A DNA stretch of 64,000 nt from JAEUMW01 sp963734295 (GTDB taxonomy: Bacteria > Pseudomonadota > Gammaproteobacteria > Burkholderiales > JAEUMW01), in NCBI GenBank assembly GCA_963734295.1, contig CAVTGS010000012.1, forward strand, positions 620,001 through 684,000, read 5' to 3'. The notes beneath the pieces were generated by a model. That model saw nothing but the letters and a program-made list of their open reading frames with translations. It made no database searches and had not been told where the DNA came from. Positions 8,343-16,524 of this stretch are shown here, in pieces (within the stretch, counting starts at the first letter, position 1; every line of letters begins with the position of its first letter). Made by a program: the position numbers and the translations under genes.

Positions 8343-9983
8343 TCATTCGATGGCCAGCGCCGAGTTGGCGTGCTCACGCAGGACGTATTTCTGGATCTTG
8401 CCTGTCGAGGTCTTGGGCAAGGTGCCGAACACCACCTGCTTGGGCACCTTGAAGCGCGCGAGGTGGCCGCGGCAGTGCTCGATGATCTCGGCCTCGCTGG
8501 TGCGCGCGCCGTCCTTCAGTTCAATGAAGGCGGCCGGCACCTCGCCCCACTTCTCGTCGTGCTTGGCGACGACGGCGGCGGCGATCACCGCCGGATGGCG
8601 GTAGAGCACATCCTCGACTTCCAGCGACGAGATGTTCTCGCCGCCGGAGATGATGATGTCCTTGGAGCGGTCCTTGATCTTGACGTAGCCGTCGCTATGC
8701 ACCACGGCCAGGTCGCCGGTGTGGAACCAGCCGCCGGCGAAGGCTTCGGCGGTCGCCTTGGCGTTCTTCAGGTAACCCTTCATGACGATATTGCCGCGGA
8801 ACATGATCTCGCCCATCGTCTCGCCGTCCCAGGGCACCGGCTCAAGGCTGACCGGGTCGCGCACCTCGATCGCTTCCTGCAGGTGGTAACGGACGCCCTG
8901 GCGGCCGTTGCGGGCGGCGCGCACGTCGATCGGCAGCTTGTCCCATTCCGGGTGCTTGGCGCAGACCGAGGCCGGGCCGTAGGTTTCGGTCAGGCCGTAG
9001 ACGTGAGTGATATTGAAGCCCATCTGCTCGGCACCTTCGATGATCGCGGCCGGCGGTGCGGCACCGGCGATCAGGCCGTTGACCGTGTGCTCGATGCCGG
9101 CCTTGAGCGCCGCCGGGGCGTTGATCAGCATGCCGTAGACGATCGGCGCGCCGCACAGGTGGCTGACCTGGTGCTCCTTGATCAGGCCGAAGATCAGCGC
9201 CGGATCGACCTTGCGCAGGCAAACGCTGGTCCCGGCGTTGGCCGCCAGCGTCCACGGGAAACACCAGCCGTTGCAGTGGAACATCGGCAGCGTCCACAAA
9301 TACACGGCGTGCGGCGGCATGCCCCACGAGATGATATTGGAGGCCGAGTTCAGGTAGGCACCGCGATGGTGGTAGACGACGCCCTTCGGGTTGCCGGTGG
9401 TGCCCGAGGTGTAGTTGAGGGCGATGGCATCCCACTCGTTGTCCGGCAGTTGCCAGGCGAAATCCGGATCGCCTTCGTTGAGAAAGGCTTCGTAATCCTT
9501 TTCGCCGAGCGCTTCGCCGCCGGTGAAGTCGGGGTCCAGCGCATCGATGACCAGCGGCTTGGGCCCGTCGAGCAGGGCCAGCGCCGCCTCGATGGTGGCC
9601 GAGAACTCGGGGTCGGTGATCAGCACCTTGGCTTCGCCGTGGGTCAGCATGAAGGCGATGGCTTCGGCATCGAGCCGGGTGTTCAGCGTATTGACCACGG
9701 CGCCGGTCATAGCCACGCCGAAATGACATTCGAACATCGGCGCGCTGTTCGGCAGCATCGCGGCGACCGTGTCGCCCTTGCCGATGCCGCGGCCTTGCAG
9801 TGACGAGGCCAGCTGACGGCAACGGTCGTAGGATTCTTTCCAGGTGTATTGCCGGCTGCCCTGGATCACGGCAATGCGCTTCGGATAGACGAAGGCCGAG
9901 CGCTCGAGAAAGCTCAGCGGCGAAAGCGGGACGTAGTTGGCCGGATTCTGGTCCAGCCCGTCGGTATACGGGTTTGCTGCCAC
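8343..9983 (-). CDS. Acyl-CoA synthetase (AMP-dependent, medium/long chain type)
   Basis: An ATP-dependent ligase that activates a carboxylic acid to its CoA thioester through an acyl-adenylate. The 546-aa chain has the phosphate-binding signature YTSGTTGNPKGVVYHH at about residue 196, the HVYGLTETYGP adenylate motif, the hinge GWFHTGDLAVVHSDGYVKIKDR, and the C-terminal catalytic lysine region TSTGKIQKYVLRE. The start is GTG at 9983, preceded by AGGAG about eight bases upstream. The N-terminus resembles methylmercaptopropionate- or medium-chain-type ligases, but the substrate is not determinable here. Its island neighbours are an enoyl-CoA hydratase and a thioesterase, which suits fatty or aromatic acid degradation. 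Confidence 0.9.
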   Translation of the reverse strand: MAANPYTDGLDQNPANYVPLSPLSFLERSAFVYPKRIAVIQGSRQYTWKESYDRCRQLASSLQGRGIGKGDTVAAMLPNSAPMFECHFGVAMTGAVVNTLNTRLDAEAIAFMLTHGEAKVLITDPEFSATIEAALALLDGPKPLVIDALDPDFTGGEALGEKDYEAFLNEGDPDFAWQLPDNEWDAIALNYTSGTTGNPKGVVYHHRGAYLNSASNIISWGMPPHAVYLWTLPMFHCNGWCFPWTLAANAGTSVCLRKVDPALIFGLIKEHQVSHLCGAPIVYGMLINAPAALKAGIEHTVNGLIAGAAPPAAIIEGAEQMGFNITHVYGLTETYGPASVCAKHPEWDKLPIDVRAARNGRQGVRYHLQEAIEVRDPVSLEPVPWDGETMGEIMFRGNIVMKGYLKNAKATAEAFAGGWFHTGDLAVVHSDGYVKIKDRSKDIIISGGENISSLEVEDVLYRHPAVIAAAVVAKHDEKWGEVPAAFIELKDGARTSEAEIIEHCRGHLARFKVPKQVVFGTLPKTSTGKIQKYVLREHANSALAIE

Positions 9984-10095
9984 AAATGTCTCCTCACGAT
10001 TCTGGCGAAGACGCTGTTCTCCTTATTGATGCTTTTTTAGTGAGCGCGAGGATGGCAAAACACTCTTGCGCAACTACCTGCTCTAGAATCGCCGA

Positions 10096-10254
10096 ATGCC
10101 TCACGACACCACCCACCCCCCCATCCTCCTGCGCCAGGAAATGCTGCAAGCCGGCCTGGACATGCTGGATCAGGGCGAAGGAGAGGAATTCCAACGGCAC
10201 TTCCCGGATTGTCTCTTCGCCGTCAGCCGTGGTCAATGCGGGATTTCGTGTTGA
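10096..10254 (+). pseudogene. Short ORF truncated by mobile-element arm
   Basis: An ATG at 10096 opens a 52-codon frame divergent from the acyl-CoA ligase. The first ~29 codons (MPHDTTHPPILLRQEMLQ...) are unique here. From about codon 30 (10185) the sequence is the IS-type arm that also occurs inverted at 12614-12755. The original gene therefore lost its 3' part to the insertion. The short remnant is helix-rich; I do not recognise it, although a small CopG/ParD-like protein or regulator is possible. Confidence 0.35.
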
Positions 10255-10327
10255 GCGCCCCTGAGAAGTGGCAGCGAATCGCCATGCGCGCCCTGCTGGG
10301 GTCACACGATCGGCCGCAGCAGGTCGG
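10185..10327 (+). repeat. Arm A of a ~143-bp imperfect inverted repeat
   Basis: It begins with GGAATTCC and matches the reverse complement of 12614-12755 with scattered substitutions and one gap. It lies immediately downstream, in minus-strand sense, of an IS91-type transposase C-terminal remnant. It is therefore most simply the terminal region of that element. Confidence 0.7.
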
Positions 10328-10384
10328 CCTCAGGCACGAGCGGTCCCCGGCGAGCGAGAGCGGATCCTCGTCAAGCTGTCCTTG

Positions 10385-10640
10385 CCGCGCGATGCGCTGA
10401 TCGAATTCGTAATCCGGTGCTGGCTGGGCCTGGGGGTCGAAGCCGCCCTGCCCGGCATCCGGCATCTCCCACAGCCGTGGGCCGCGAGCCGGCGCCAGGC
10501 GCGGCGGTTCGCCCAGGTGCACGGGAGGATCTGGCGCACGGCCGGCGCTTCGGTGAAGAAGGCGATGATGCGCATCTCGTCGCCACACATCGGGTAGGAA
10601 ATGGACGCGGGGATTGAGCAGGGCGCCACAGGCCGCTGCA
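10385..10640 (-). pseudogene. IS91-family transposase, C-terminal remnant (frameshifted)
   Basis: Two minus-strand frames together give CGDEMRIIAFFTEAPAVRQIL, then HLGEPPRLAPARGP, LWEMPDAG and finally DYEFDQRIA. This is the stereotyped C-terminus of IS91-type (Y2) transposases found across Proteobacteria. The catalytic tyrosine and HUH domain are absent, and a frame break lies near 10530, so it cannot be active. The stretch 10641-10736 between this remnant and the thioesterase holds nothing I can identify. Confidence 0.7.
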
Positions 10641-10736
10641 GCACGCCCTCTGAGGTCAGTCCGGAAGCCGCGACGAGTTGCCATTTCATCGCGCCGAGCG
10701 CGATTCGGTGGCGATGTCGAGCATCGTTCGACGAGC

Positions 10737-11165
10737 TCACCCCTTGGGCCACAGGATCATCTGCGTGCAGCGGAACAGCGCGATCGTCTTCGCGCTCTCC
10801 ACATGCGTGACCACTGCATCCCAGACCTGCGTGGTCCGCCCCTGGTGCGCGCAGGTCGCGACCGACCGCAGCGTGCCCTCGGTGGCAGTGCCGAGAAAGT
10901 TCGACTTCAGCTCAATGGTGCTGAAGTTGGTCGCGCCGTCGGGCAGGTGTGCGATCGTCGCGTAGCCGGCGGCAGTGTCCGCCAGCGCGATCACCGAGGC
11001 GGCGTGCAGGAAACCGTTGGGCGCCAGATACTGCGGCCGGATCCGGTATTCCATGCTCAGGCTGCCCTCGCGCACCTCGACCACTTTCATGCTGAACCAG
11101 CCGGGCAGAGTGTCGCCCGTCCGGCTGTTGAGCTTTTCAACGGTCATCTCATGGCGCAGCGCCAC
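10737..11165 (-). CDS. PaaI-type hotdog-fold acyl-CoA thioesterase
   Basis: A 142-aa hotdog protein that would hydrolyse acyl- or aryl-CoA thioesters and release stalled CoA intermediates. The family helix is seen as NGFLHAASVIALADTAAGYAT, carrying the catalytic-type aspartate, followed by the beta-strand TNFSTIELKSNFLG. The start is taken as GTG at 11165 because GGAGG lies five bases upstream; an ATG at 11147 is the alternative. It follows the enoyl-CoA hydratase by 18 bases on the same strand, so the two are probably cotranscribed. The normal first H of an HGG motif appears as FLHAA, which is common in this family. Confidence 0.82.
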   Translation of the reverse strand: MALRHEMTVEKLNSRTGDTLPGWFSMKVVEVREGSLSMEYRIRPQYLAPNGFLHAASVIALADTAAGYATIAHLPDGATNFSTIELKSNFLGTATEGTLRSVATCAHQGRTTQVWDAVVTHVESAKTIALFRCTQMILWPKG

Positions 11166-11183
11166 TTCGGCCTCCGATCCGGG

Positions 11184-11948
11184 CTAGCTCAAGCTCGAAA
11201 AGTCCGGTTTCCGGCCCTCGAAGAAGGCGGTGAAGGCCTCCTTCGCCTCGGCGCCGCGCAGCAACTTCTCGAAAGACTTCGCCTCGTCGACGATCAGCTT
11301 CTCGGTCATCGCGTGCCAACTCGCCTTCATCAGGCGTTTGGTCTCGCGCACCGATACCGGCGGCAGCGCGTTGAATCGCTCGGCCTGGCGGATCGCGTAG
11401 TCGAGCACTTCGCCCGGCGGCAAAATGCGATTGACGATTTTCATCTCGAAGGCTTCCTCGGCGCTGATCGGTTCGGCCAGCAGCAGCTTCTCGGCCGCCT
11501 TGTGAAAGCCCGCGGCCAGCGGAATCGTCAGGCTGGACGCGAACTCGGAACACACGCCGAGCGAGACGAAGGGCATCGAGAACATCGCATTGTCGGCGCA
11601 GTAGACGAGATCGCAATGCATCAGCATGGTCGTGCCAATGCCCACGGCGGCGCCGTTGACGGCCGCGACGACGGGCTTTTCAGCGAGCCCCAGCATCTGC
11701 ATGAACTGGAACACCGGCGCGTCCATCCCGGCCGGCGGGTTCTTCAGGAAATCCTCGAGATCGTTGCCGGCGGTGAAGACGTCGCGCTCGCCGTGGATCA
11801 GGATCGCGCGCACCGCGCCGTCGTCGTGCGCGGCACCGATCGCATCGGCCATCTCCTGGTACATCGCGACGGTGATCGCGTTTTTCTTTTCCGGCCGCGC
11901 GATCGCGATGCGCGCCACGCCGTTGATCGTTTGCACTGCAATGCTCAC
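11184..11948 (-). CDS. Enoyl-CoA hydratase/isomerase
   Basis: A 254-aa crotonase-fold enzyme. The first oxyanion-hole segment is seen as GERDVFTAGNDLEDF and the second as NGAAVGIGTTMLMHCDLVYC. The acidic residue in LGVCSEFASSL sits where delta3,delta2-enoyl-CoA isomerases carry their single glutamate, so isomerase activity is at least as likely as hydratase. Full family length, intact frame, ATG start. It lies between an NTF2-like fragment and a thioesterase in the same direction, which fits acyl-CoA degradation together with the ligase at 8.3-10.0 kb. Confidence 0.88.
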   Translation of the reverse strand: MSIAVQTINGVARIAIARPEKKNAITVAMYQEMADAIGAAHDDGAVRAILIHGERDVFTAGNDLEDFLKNPPAGMDAPVFQFMQMLGLAEKPVVAAVNGAAVGIGTTMLMHCDLVYCADNAMFSMPFVSLGVCSEFASSLTIPLAAGFHKAAEKLLLAEPISAEEAFEMKIVNRILPPGEVLDYAIRQAERFNALPPVSVRETKRLMKASWHAMTEKLIVDEAKSFEKLLRGAEAKEAFTAFFEGRKPDFSSLS

Positions 11949-11961
11949 GAGATCTCCTCGT

Positions 11962-12300
11962 TCATCTGTCCTGGCTGCTCGTCAGCGCGACGAACTGCGC
12001 GAATTCCCTCAGCGACTTCGCGGCCTTGCGCTGCACCGGGTCACGCACCAGCGGCGTGGCGTCAAGCAGCCAGCCCTTCCAGCCGAGCGCCTGGCCGGAC
12101 CAGCGCCAGAAGCTGAAGTCGTCGACCTGCTGCATGATCTTGCGGGCCGCGATCACCATCTCGGTATGCACCTTGTTTACCACCAGCCGCTGGGTCGGCG
12201 TGAAGGTGTAGCGCGCCGTCCAATCGACCCGCGCGCGGTCGGCGGTGTCTTCCATGATGTCGGGGCCGATCTCGAGATCCTCAGCTTCGGTCAGCAGCAT
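11962..12300 (-). CDS. NTF2-like (SnoaL-type) protein, probably 5'-truncated
   Basis: The 112 residues correspond to the second half of an NTF2-like fold. RVDWTARYTFTPTQRLVVNKV is followed by DFSFWRWSGQALGWKGWLLDATPLVRDPVQRKA, a conserved pattern in small NTF2-family proteins next to lipid-degradation genes. The first helices expected before this region are missing. The ATG at 12300 directly follows an in-frame TAG, and no ribosome-binding site is visible. The upstream sequence is IS debris, so the gene was probably cut by an insertion. Function of the family is variable (isomerase, dehydratase or binding). Confidence 0.55.
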   Translation of the reverse strand: MLLTEAEDLEIGPDIMEDTADRARVDWTARYTFTPTQRLVVNKVHTEMVIAARKIMQQVDDFSFWRWSGQALGWKGWLLDATPLVRDPVQRKAAKSLREFAQFVALTSSQDR

Positions 12301-12365
12301 CTATTGAGATGAACGCACCTGAAACAGCCCTACCAGGAAAGCATACGGGAGCAGCGGGCCAGTTG

Positions 12366-12605
12366 TACATGGCGTTCGAGCTGAGCGACACGAATGGCTA
12401 CTGGTTGTGAGCGATGGTCCGCGGGGACCGAGCCGTTATACGGTCGACGCGGGCGATACGCGGGCGATACTGGAGGCCACGCCAAGGCCAAGGCGCGCCG
12501 CGCTTTGGTGAGCGACGTCGAGGTGCGCAGTTGCTACGAGGCGGGCCGCGACGGCTTCTGGCTGCACCGCTGGCTCCTCGAGCAAGGCATCGACAACCTC
12601 GTGCC
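12366..12605 (+). pseudogene. IS110-family transposase, N-terminal remnant (frameshifted)
   Basis: Across two frames the plus strand reads AFELSDT, a broken VSDGPRGPSRYTVDAGDTRAIL-like segment, KAKA and then SDVEVRSCYEAGRDGFWLHRW and LLEQGIDNLV. This is the N-terminal RuvC-like DEDD region typical of IS110 transposases. The open frame stops matching near 12605, where arm B of the inverted repeat begins. Later catalytic segments are absent. Confidence 0.7.
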
Positions 12606-12613
12606 CCCTCAGC

Positions 12614-12755
12614 CCGACCTGCTCCGGCCGGTCGTGTGGCCCAACAGGGCGAGCGTAGCGATTCCCTGCGACTTCTCAGGGGCGCTCAACACGAAATCCC
12701 GCATTGACCACGGTTGACGGCGAAGAGACAATCCCGGAAGTGCCGCTGGAATTCC
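12614..12755 (-). repeat. Arm B of the ~142-bp inverted repeat
   Basis: Reverse-complement partner of 10185-10327, ending in GGAATTCC at 12748-12755. It interrupts the IS110-type remnant, so the IS91-type element probably arrived later. Confidence 0.7.
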
Positions 12756-12977
12756 TTATGAGGGCACTACGGAGATTTACGTCAAATGGCTGCTTGCCAC
12801 GGTGCCCACGGTGGCACCGAACACTGTGAAGATGCGCGGTTGAGGACGTCAAAAACGTTTCGTAGGTAGTTGATCTATAATGCGGCAACGCGACGGTGGA
12901 TAGTGTTTTCTTGGACGCTCCAGATTGCAAAAATCCGTTGGATCAGATATCGATAGTTGTTCTGACGCCGGCCGGCT

Positions 12978-13018
12978 AATCCGCAGGTCCCTGGTTCGAG
13001 CCCAGGTCGGGGAGCCAA
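12978..13018 (+). repeat. attR-like duplicate of tRNA-Asn 3' half
   Basis: A perfect 41-bp copy of 7763-7803 that ends in CCA. It lacks the 5' half of the tRNA, so it is not a functional gene. It lies 131 bp before the next chromosomal gene. Confidence 0.85.
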
Positions 13019-13149
13019 AGCACTTGGACAGTTCCCGACCCCGAAGCTCGTCGATGCCGTCCGGGTGACCCGGCACAACCCATTCACGTTCCACTCTTAA
13101 ACTCGCGTCGCCAATGAGTTTGGCTCGATCTGGAACCTGACCAGGGCGC

Positions 13150-14889
13150 ATGACGAAGAAGGCGAAGCCGTCGCCGCTGCGGCCCGTGGAAGATTCCGAC
13201 GCGCGCTTCAAGGCCCTCGTCCAGAATTCTGCTGACATCATCACCATCCACGATCCGGATGGCATCACGGTTTTCGAGTCTCCCGCGGCCTCGCGCGTGT
13301 TGGGCTACGCGCCCGGGCAGCTCATTGGCCGCAACCCGTTCGACTCCATCCATCCCCGCGATGTGAGCCGCGTGCGCGAAGTTTTCGCGCAGGTAGTAAG
13401 GGGCGAGATTCAGCCGGCTCCGGTCGAGTTCCGATTTCGGCGCGCCAACGGGTCGTGGATCCACCTGGAAGCCGTCGGCACCAACCTGCTGCAGTATCCC
13501 GGCATCGAGGGTGTGGTGCTCACGTCCCGCGACATCACGCAGCGCAAGTTGGCAGAAGAGCGAATTCAGTATCTGGCGCAGCATGACACCCTCACCGATC
13601 TTCCGAACCGGGTGCTCATGCGCGACCGCTTGCACATCTCCATGGCGCAGGCGCAGCGCTGGCGTCAGCTCATCGCGGCGCTGCTGATCGGTCTCGATCG
13701 CTTCAAGGTGCTGAACGACACCTTCGGCCCCGTCGTGGGCGACGAGATCCTGCGCGAGACGGCGCAGCGCCTGCAGCAATGCACGCGGGAAGGCGATACG
13801 GTCGCGCGACTCGGCGGCGACGAGTTCATGATCCTCCTGCCCAATCTCGCGAGCCCACAGGTCGCAGCCGCGGTCGCGCAGAAGGTGTTGCAGTCGGTCG
13901 CACGGCCCCTCCAGATCAGGGGAGAGGAAATCTTCATGTCGGCCAGCATCGGGGTCAGCCTGTTTCCGGAAGACGCCAGGGATGCGGACGATCTGATCCG
14001 CAATGCGGACACCGCGATGTACAGCGCGAAGCGGCTGGGCCGCAACAACTATCAGTTCTACACGGACGACCTGAATCTCAAGATGCGCGAGCGGCTCGTC
14101 ATCGAGCACGGCCTGAGGCTGGCCGAGCAGAGGAACGAGCTGCGCCTGCTGTATCAGCCGAAGATCGATCTCGGTCAGCGCCGTATCACGGGACTGGAGG
14201 CGCTGGTGCGCTGGCATCATCCCACGCTCGGGCTGATCCCGCCCGACCGCTTCATTCCCATCGCGGAAGAGACCGGTCTGATCGTACCCATCGGCGAGTG
14301 GGTGCTGAGAACTGCGTGCGAGCAGATCCGGGCGTGGCGTGACGAGGGACTCCACCTGCGGGTGTCGGTCAATCTGTCCGCGCGCCAATTCCGCCAGGAG
14401 AATCTGGCGCAAACCATCTACCGCATCCTGTCCGAGACGGGCGTCCCGCCGCATTATCTCGAGTTGGAGATCACGGAGAGCGACGTCATGGAAAACGCGG
14501 AAAGCGCGATCGCCACCCTCGACGAGCTAAAGGGCAAAGGGGTAAACATCTCCATCGACGACTTCGGAACCGGCTATTCGAGCTTGAGCTATCTGAAGCG
14601 GTTTCCACTCGACATCCTGAAGATCGACCGCTCCTTCGTGCGGGACATCCCGGCCAACGAAGACGACGCCGCGATCGTCGGAGCGATCATCGCGCTGGCA
14701 CGCAGCATGGAAATCAAGGTCGTCGCCGAGGGTGTAGAGACCGAGAGTCAGGCCGATTTTCTCGGCCGCTCGGGGTGCGACTTTGCACAGGGATACTTCT
14801 TTAGCCCGCCAGTGCCGCCGGAAGAAATCAAGAAGCTCGTCGAGGAGCGGGAATTTCGCCGAGATTCGTCATCGGTCGGCCCTGTCTAG
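13150..14889 (+). CDS. PAS-GGDEF-EAL cyclic-di-GMP signalling protein
   Basis: A 579-aa cytoplasmic bifunctional protein for cyclic-di-GMP turnover. The PAS sensor is at residues ~18-135. The GGDEF domain has intact GGDEF at 222-226 and a conserved inhibitory site REGD at 213-216. The EAL domain has EAL at 350-352, DDFGTG at 470-475 and EGVET near 528. Both catalytic signatures are complete, so synthesis and hydrolysis are both possible. In family members the phosphodiesterase often dominates. It has no membrane segment. It lies just outside the right end of the tRNA island and overlaps the convergent next gene by four bases. Confidence 0.93.
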   Translation: MTKKAKPSPLRPVEDSDARFKALVQNSADIITIHDPDGITVFESPAASRVLGYAPGQLIGRNPFDSIHPRDVSRVREVFAQVVRGEIQPAPVEFRFRRANGSWIHLEAVGTNLLQYPGIEGVVLTSRDITQRKLAEERIQYLAQHDTLTDLPNRVLMRDRLHISMAQAQRWRQLIAALLIGLDRFKVLNDTFGPVVGDEILRETAQRLQQCTREGDTVARLGGDEFMILLPNLASPQVAAAVAQKVLQSVARPLQIRGEEIFMSASIGVSLFPEDARDADDLIRNADTAMYSAKRLGRNNYQFYTDDLNLKMRERLVIEHGLRLAEQRNELRLLYQPKIDLGQRRITGLEALVRWHHPTLGLIPPDRFIPIAEETGLIVPIGEWVLRTACEQIRAWRDEGLHLRVSVNLSARQFRQENLAQTIYRILSETGVPPHYLELEITESDVMENAESAIATLDELKGKGVNISIDDFGTGYSSLSYLKRFPLDILKIDRSFVRDIPANEDDAAIVGAIIALARSMEIKVVAEGVETESQADFLGRSGCDFAQGYFFSPPVPPEEIKKLVEEREFRRDSSSVGPV

Positions 14890-16487
14890 CTGGAAAGATC
14901 AATCGGCTGCTCGCGGCGCGCGATGCCCAGGGCCGCCGCGAGCGCGCCGGCGTCGATTGCCTGCGAGGTATCGATCACGACGGCGTCCTGCGATTCCTCG
15001 GCGGTCAGGTCTGTTGCCCGGTCGAGCTGCCGCTCCAGGACCGGCAGCCCTGCCTCGGACGCGTCCTGGCCGGCCTGCTCGCGAGTCACGACGCGTTCGC
15101 GCAGGGCGTCGGGGTGTGCCCGACAGGCGAGGATGCGAAACGCGGCGCCGGTCTCACGCGCCAGCGCGCGGCACGCATCGCGCTCGCCGCGGTCGAGAAA
15201 CGTCGCATCGAGGACCACCGAATAGCCGGCGGTGAGCACGGTCTCCGCCAGCACTCTCAGCCTTCCGTAACTGCGCCGCGTCGCGTCCGGCGTGTACAGT
15301 CCCGCATCGACGGCCGACCCGCTGCGCGACTCGGCGGACAAACCGGCGAGCCGCTTGCGCTCGACGTCCGAGCGCACGCGGATGAGATCGACCACTTCCA
15401 GGAGCGCGCTCGTGGCCGTGGTCTTGCCCGCGCCGGCCACCCCGTGGGTGATGAAGAGACCGAGCGGCGCGGTCGATGTGAATCGCTCAGCGAGCTCGAG
15501 ATAACCCTGGATCCGGGTCTGCGCGTCTGCCGCCGCGCCAGCCTGCGCGCCCCTGATCGTGGCGACGGTCGCACGCACCAGCGCGCGATAGACGAGGTAG
15601 TAGCGCAGCACGGCGAGGCCCGCGTAGTCGCCGGTGCGCTCGAGATAGCGGTTCAGCAGGCGCCGCGCCAGATCCGAGCGGCCGCGGTGCGTGAGGTCCA
15701 TGACGACGAAGGCGATCTCGCTCGTCACGTCGACCCAGCGCAGGCGCGGATCGAACTCGATACAGTCGAAGATGAGCACGTGCCCGGCATGCAGCGCCAT
15801 GTTGCCGAGGTGCAGGTCGCCGTGGCCCTCGCGCACGAAACCTTCGGCGCATCGCGCGGCGAAGGTGGCGACGAGACGCCGATGCTCGGCTTCGCTCCAG
15901 TCGCGCAGCCACGCGAGCGACGCGCGCATCTTGGGGTCGGCGAGCCGGCGCTGGAGCGCGGCGAGATTCTTGCGCACCGGTCCTCGCACTGCTTCCGGGG
16001 CACCGTAACCGTCTTCTCTTGTGTCACGCGCGCAGCCCGCGTGAAACGCGGCGACCGCGTCGGCGAGCTCGTCCGCGAGCGCGGGCGTGACCATTCCAGT
16101 CGCCAGCAGTCGCGAAAGCTCTGTTCCGCGTTCGAACTCGCGCATCCTGACCGCCCACTCCACCGCGCTGCCCGCTCCGGCGATCACCGGCGCTTCCACG
16201 CTGCCCGTGATCGGGACGACATCGACGTACCAGTCCGGCGCGAGCCGGCGGTTGAGCCTCAACTCCTCCCGGCAGAAGTGCTCGCGCCGCGGCAGAGTCG
16301 TGAAATCGAGGAAACCGAGGTCGACGGCCTTCTTGATCTTGTACGCATAATCGCCCGTGAGGATCACCCACGAGATATGGGTCTCGATCACCTCGATGTG
16401 CCCGACCGGATGGGGATAACGCGCTGGGTCGCCGAGCGCCGCGACGAGCACCGCCTGCGATGCGAGGGACGTGGATGGTTCGGTCAT
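14886..16487 (-). CDS. Aminoglycoside-phosphotransferase-like / P-loop kinase fusion
   Basis: A two-domain cytoplasmic protein. The N-terminal part is an APH-like kinase fold with the catalytic loop HGDLHLGNM at about residue 224 and the metal site IFDCIEFD. The C-terminal part is a zeta-toxin/AAA-like P-loop domain with Walker A GVAGAGKTT at about 352, ending near residue 530. Such fusions are widespread and usually annotated as bifunctional aminoglycoside phosphotransferase/ATP-binding proteins; the real substrate is unknown. The ATG at 16487 is preferred over a GTG seven codons upstream, although neither has a clear ribosome-binding site. There is no evidence for actual drug resistance. 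Confidence 0.78.
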   Translation of the reverse strand: MTEPSTSLASQAVLVAALGDPARYPHPVGHIEVIETHISWVILTGDYAYKIKKAVDLGFLDFTTLPRREHFCREELRLNRRLAPDWYVDVVPITGSVEAPVIAGAGSAVEWAVRMREFERGTELSRLLATGMVTPALADELADAVAAFHAGCARDTREDGYGAPEAVRGPVRKNLAALQRRLADPKMRASLAWLRDWSEAEHRRLVATFAARCAEGFVREGHGDLHLGNMALHAGHVLIFDCIEFDPRLRWVDVTSEIAFVVMDLTHRGRSDLARRLLNRYLERTGDYAGLAVLRYYLVYRALVRATVATIRGAQAGAAADAQTRIQGYLELAERFTSTAPLGLFITHGVAGAGKTTATSALLEVVDLIRVRSDVERKRLAGLSAESRSGSAVDAGLYTPDATRRSYGRLRVLAETVLTAGYSVVLDATFLDRGERDACRALARETGAAFRILACRAHPDALRERVVTREQAGQDASEAGLPVLERQLDRATDLTAEESQDAVVIDTSQAIDAGALAAALGIARREQPIDLSS

Positions 16488-16524
16488 GGACGAGAGGGAC
16501 CGCAGCACCGCGGCCCGGGGCCGC

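Larger units (their letters stand above)
7763..13018. mobile_element. Putative genomic island in tRNA-Asn (decayed, no integrase)
   Basis: The segment is bounded by a 41-bp perfect direct repeat of the tRNA-Asn 3' half (7763-7803 and 12978-13018). Beyond CCA, both ends also share AAGCACTTGG, after a six-base difference at the left end. It carries a fatty-acid activation and oxidation gene set plus IS91-type, IS110-type and etfB fragments. No integrase, relaxase or phage gene is visible, so the element would be non-autonomous or decayed. The stretch 7804-8160 holds no gene I can recognise. The stretch 12756-12977 is slightly AT-richer and also holds none. Confidence 0.6.

Noticed and set aside
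12978..13018. A second tRNA-Asn gene
   Set aside because: Only the 3' half is present; there is no D-arm, no full anticodon stem and no promoter.
14886..16487. Acquired aminoglycoside resistance gene
   Set aside because: The APH-like domain belongs to a widespread fusion family with no shown drug activity, and no mobile context surrounds it.
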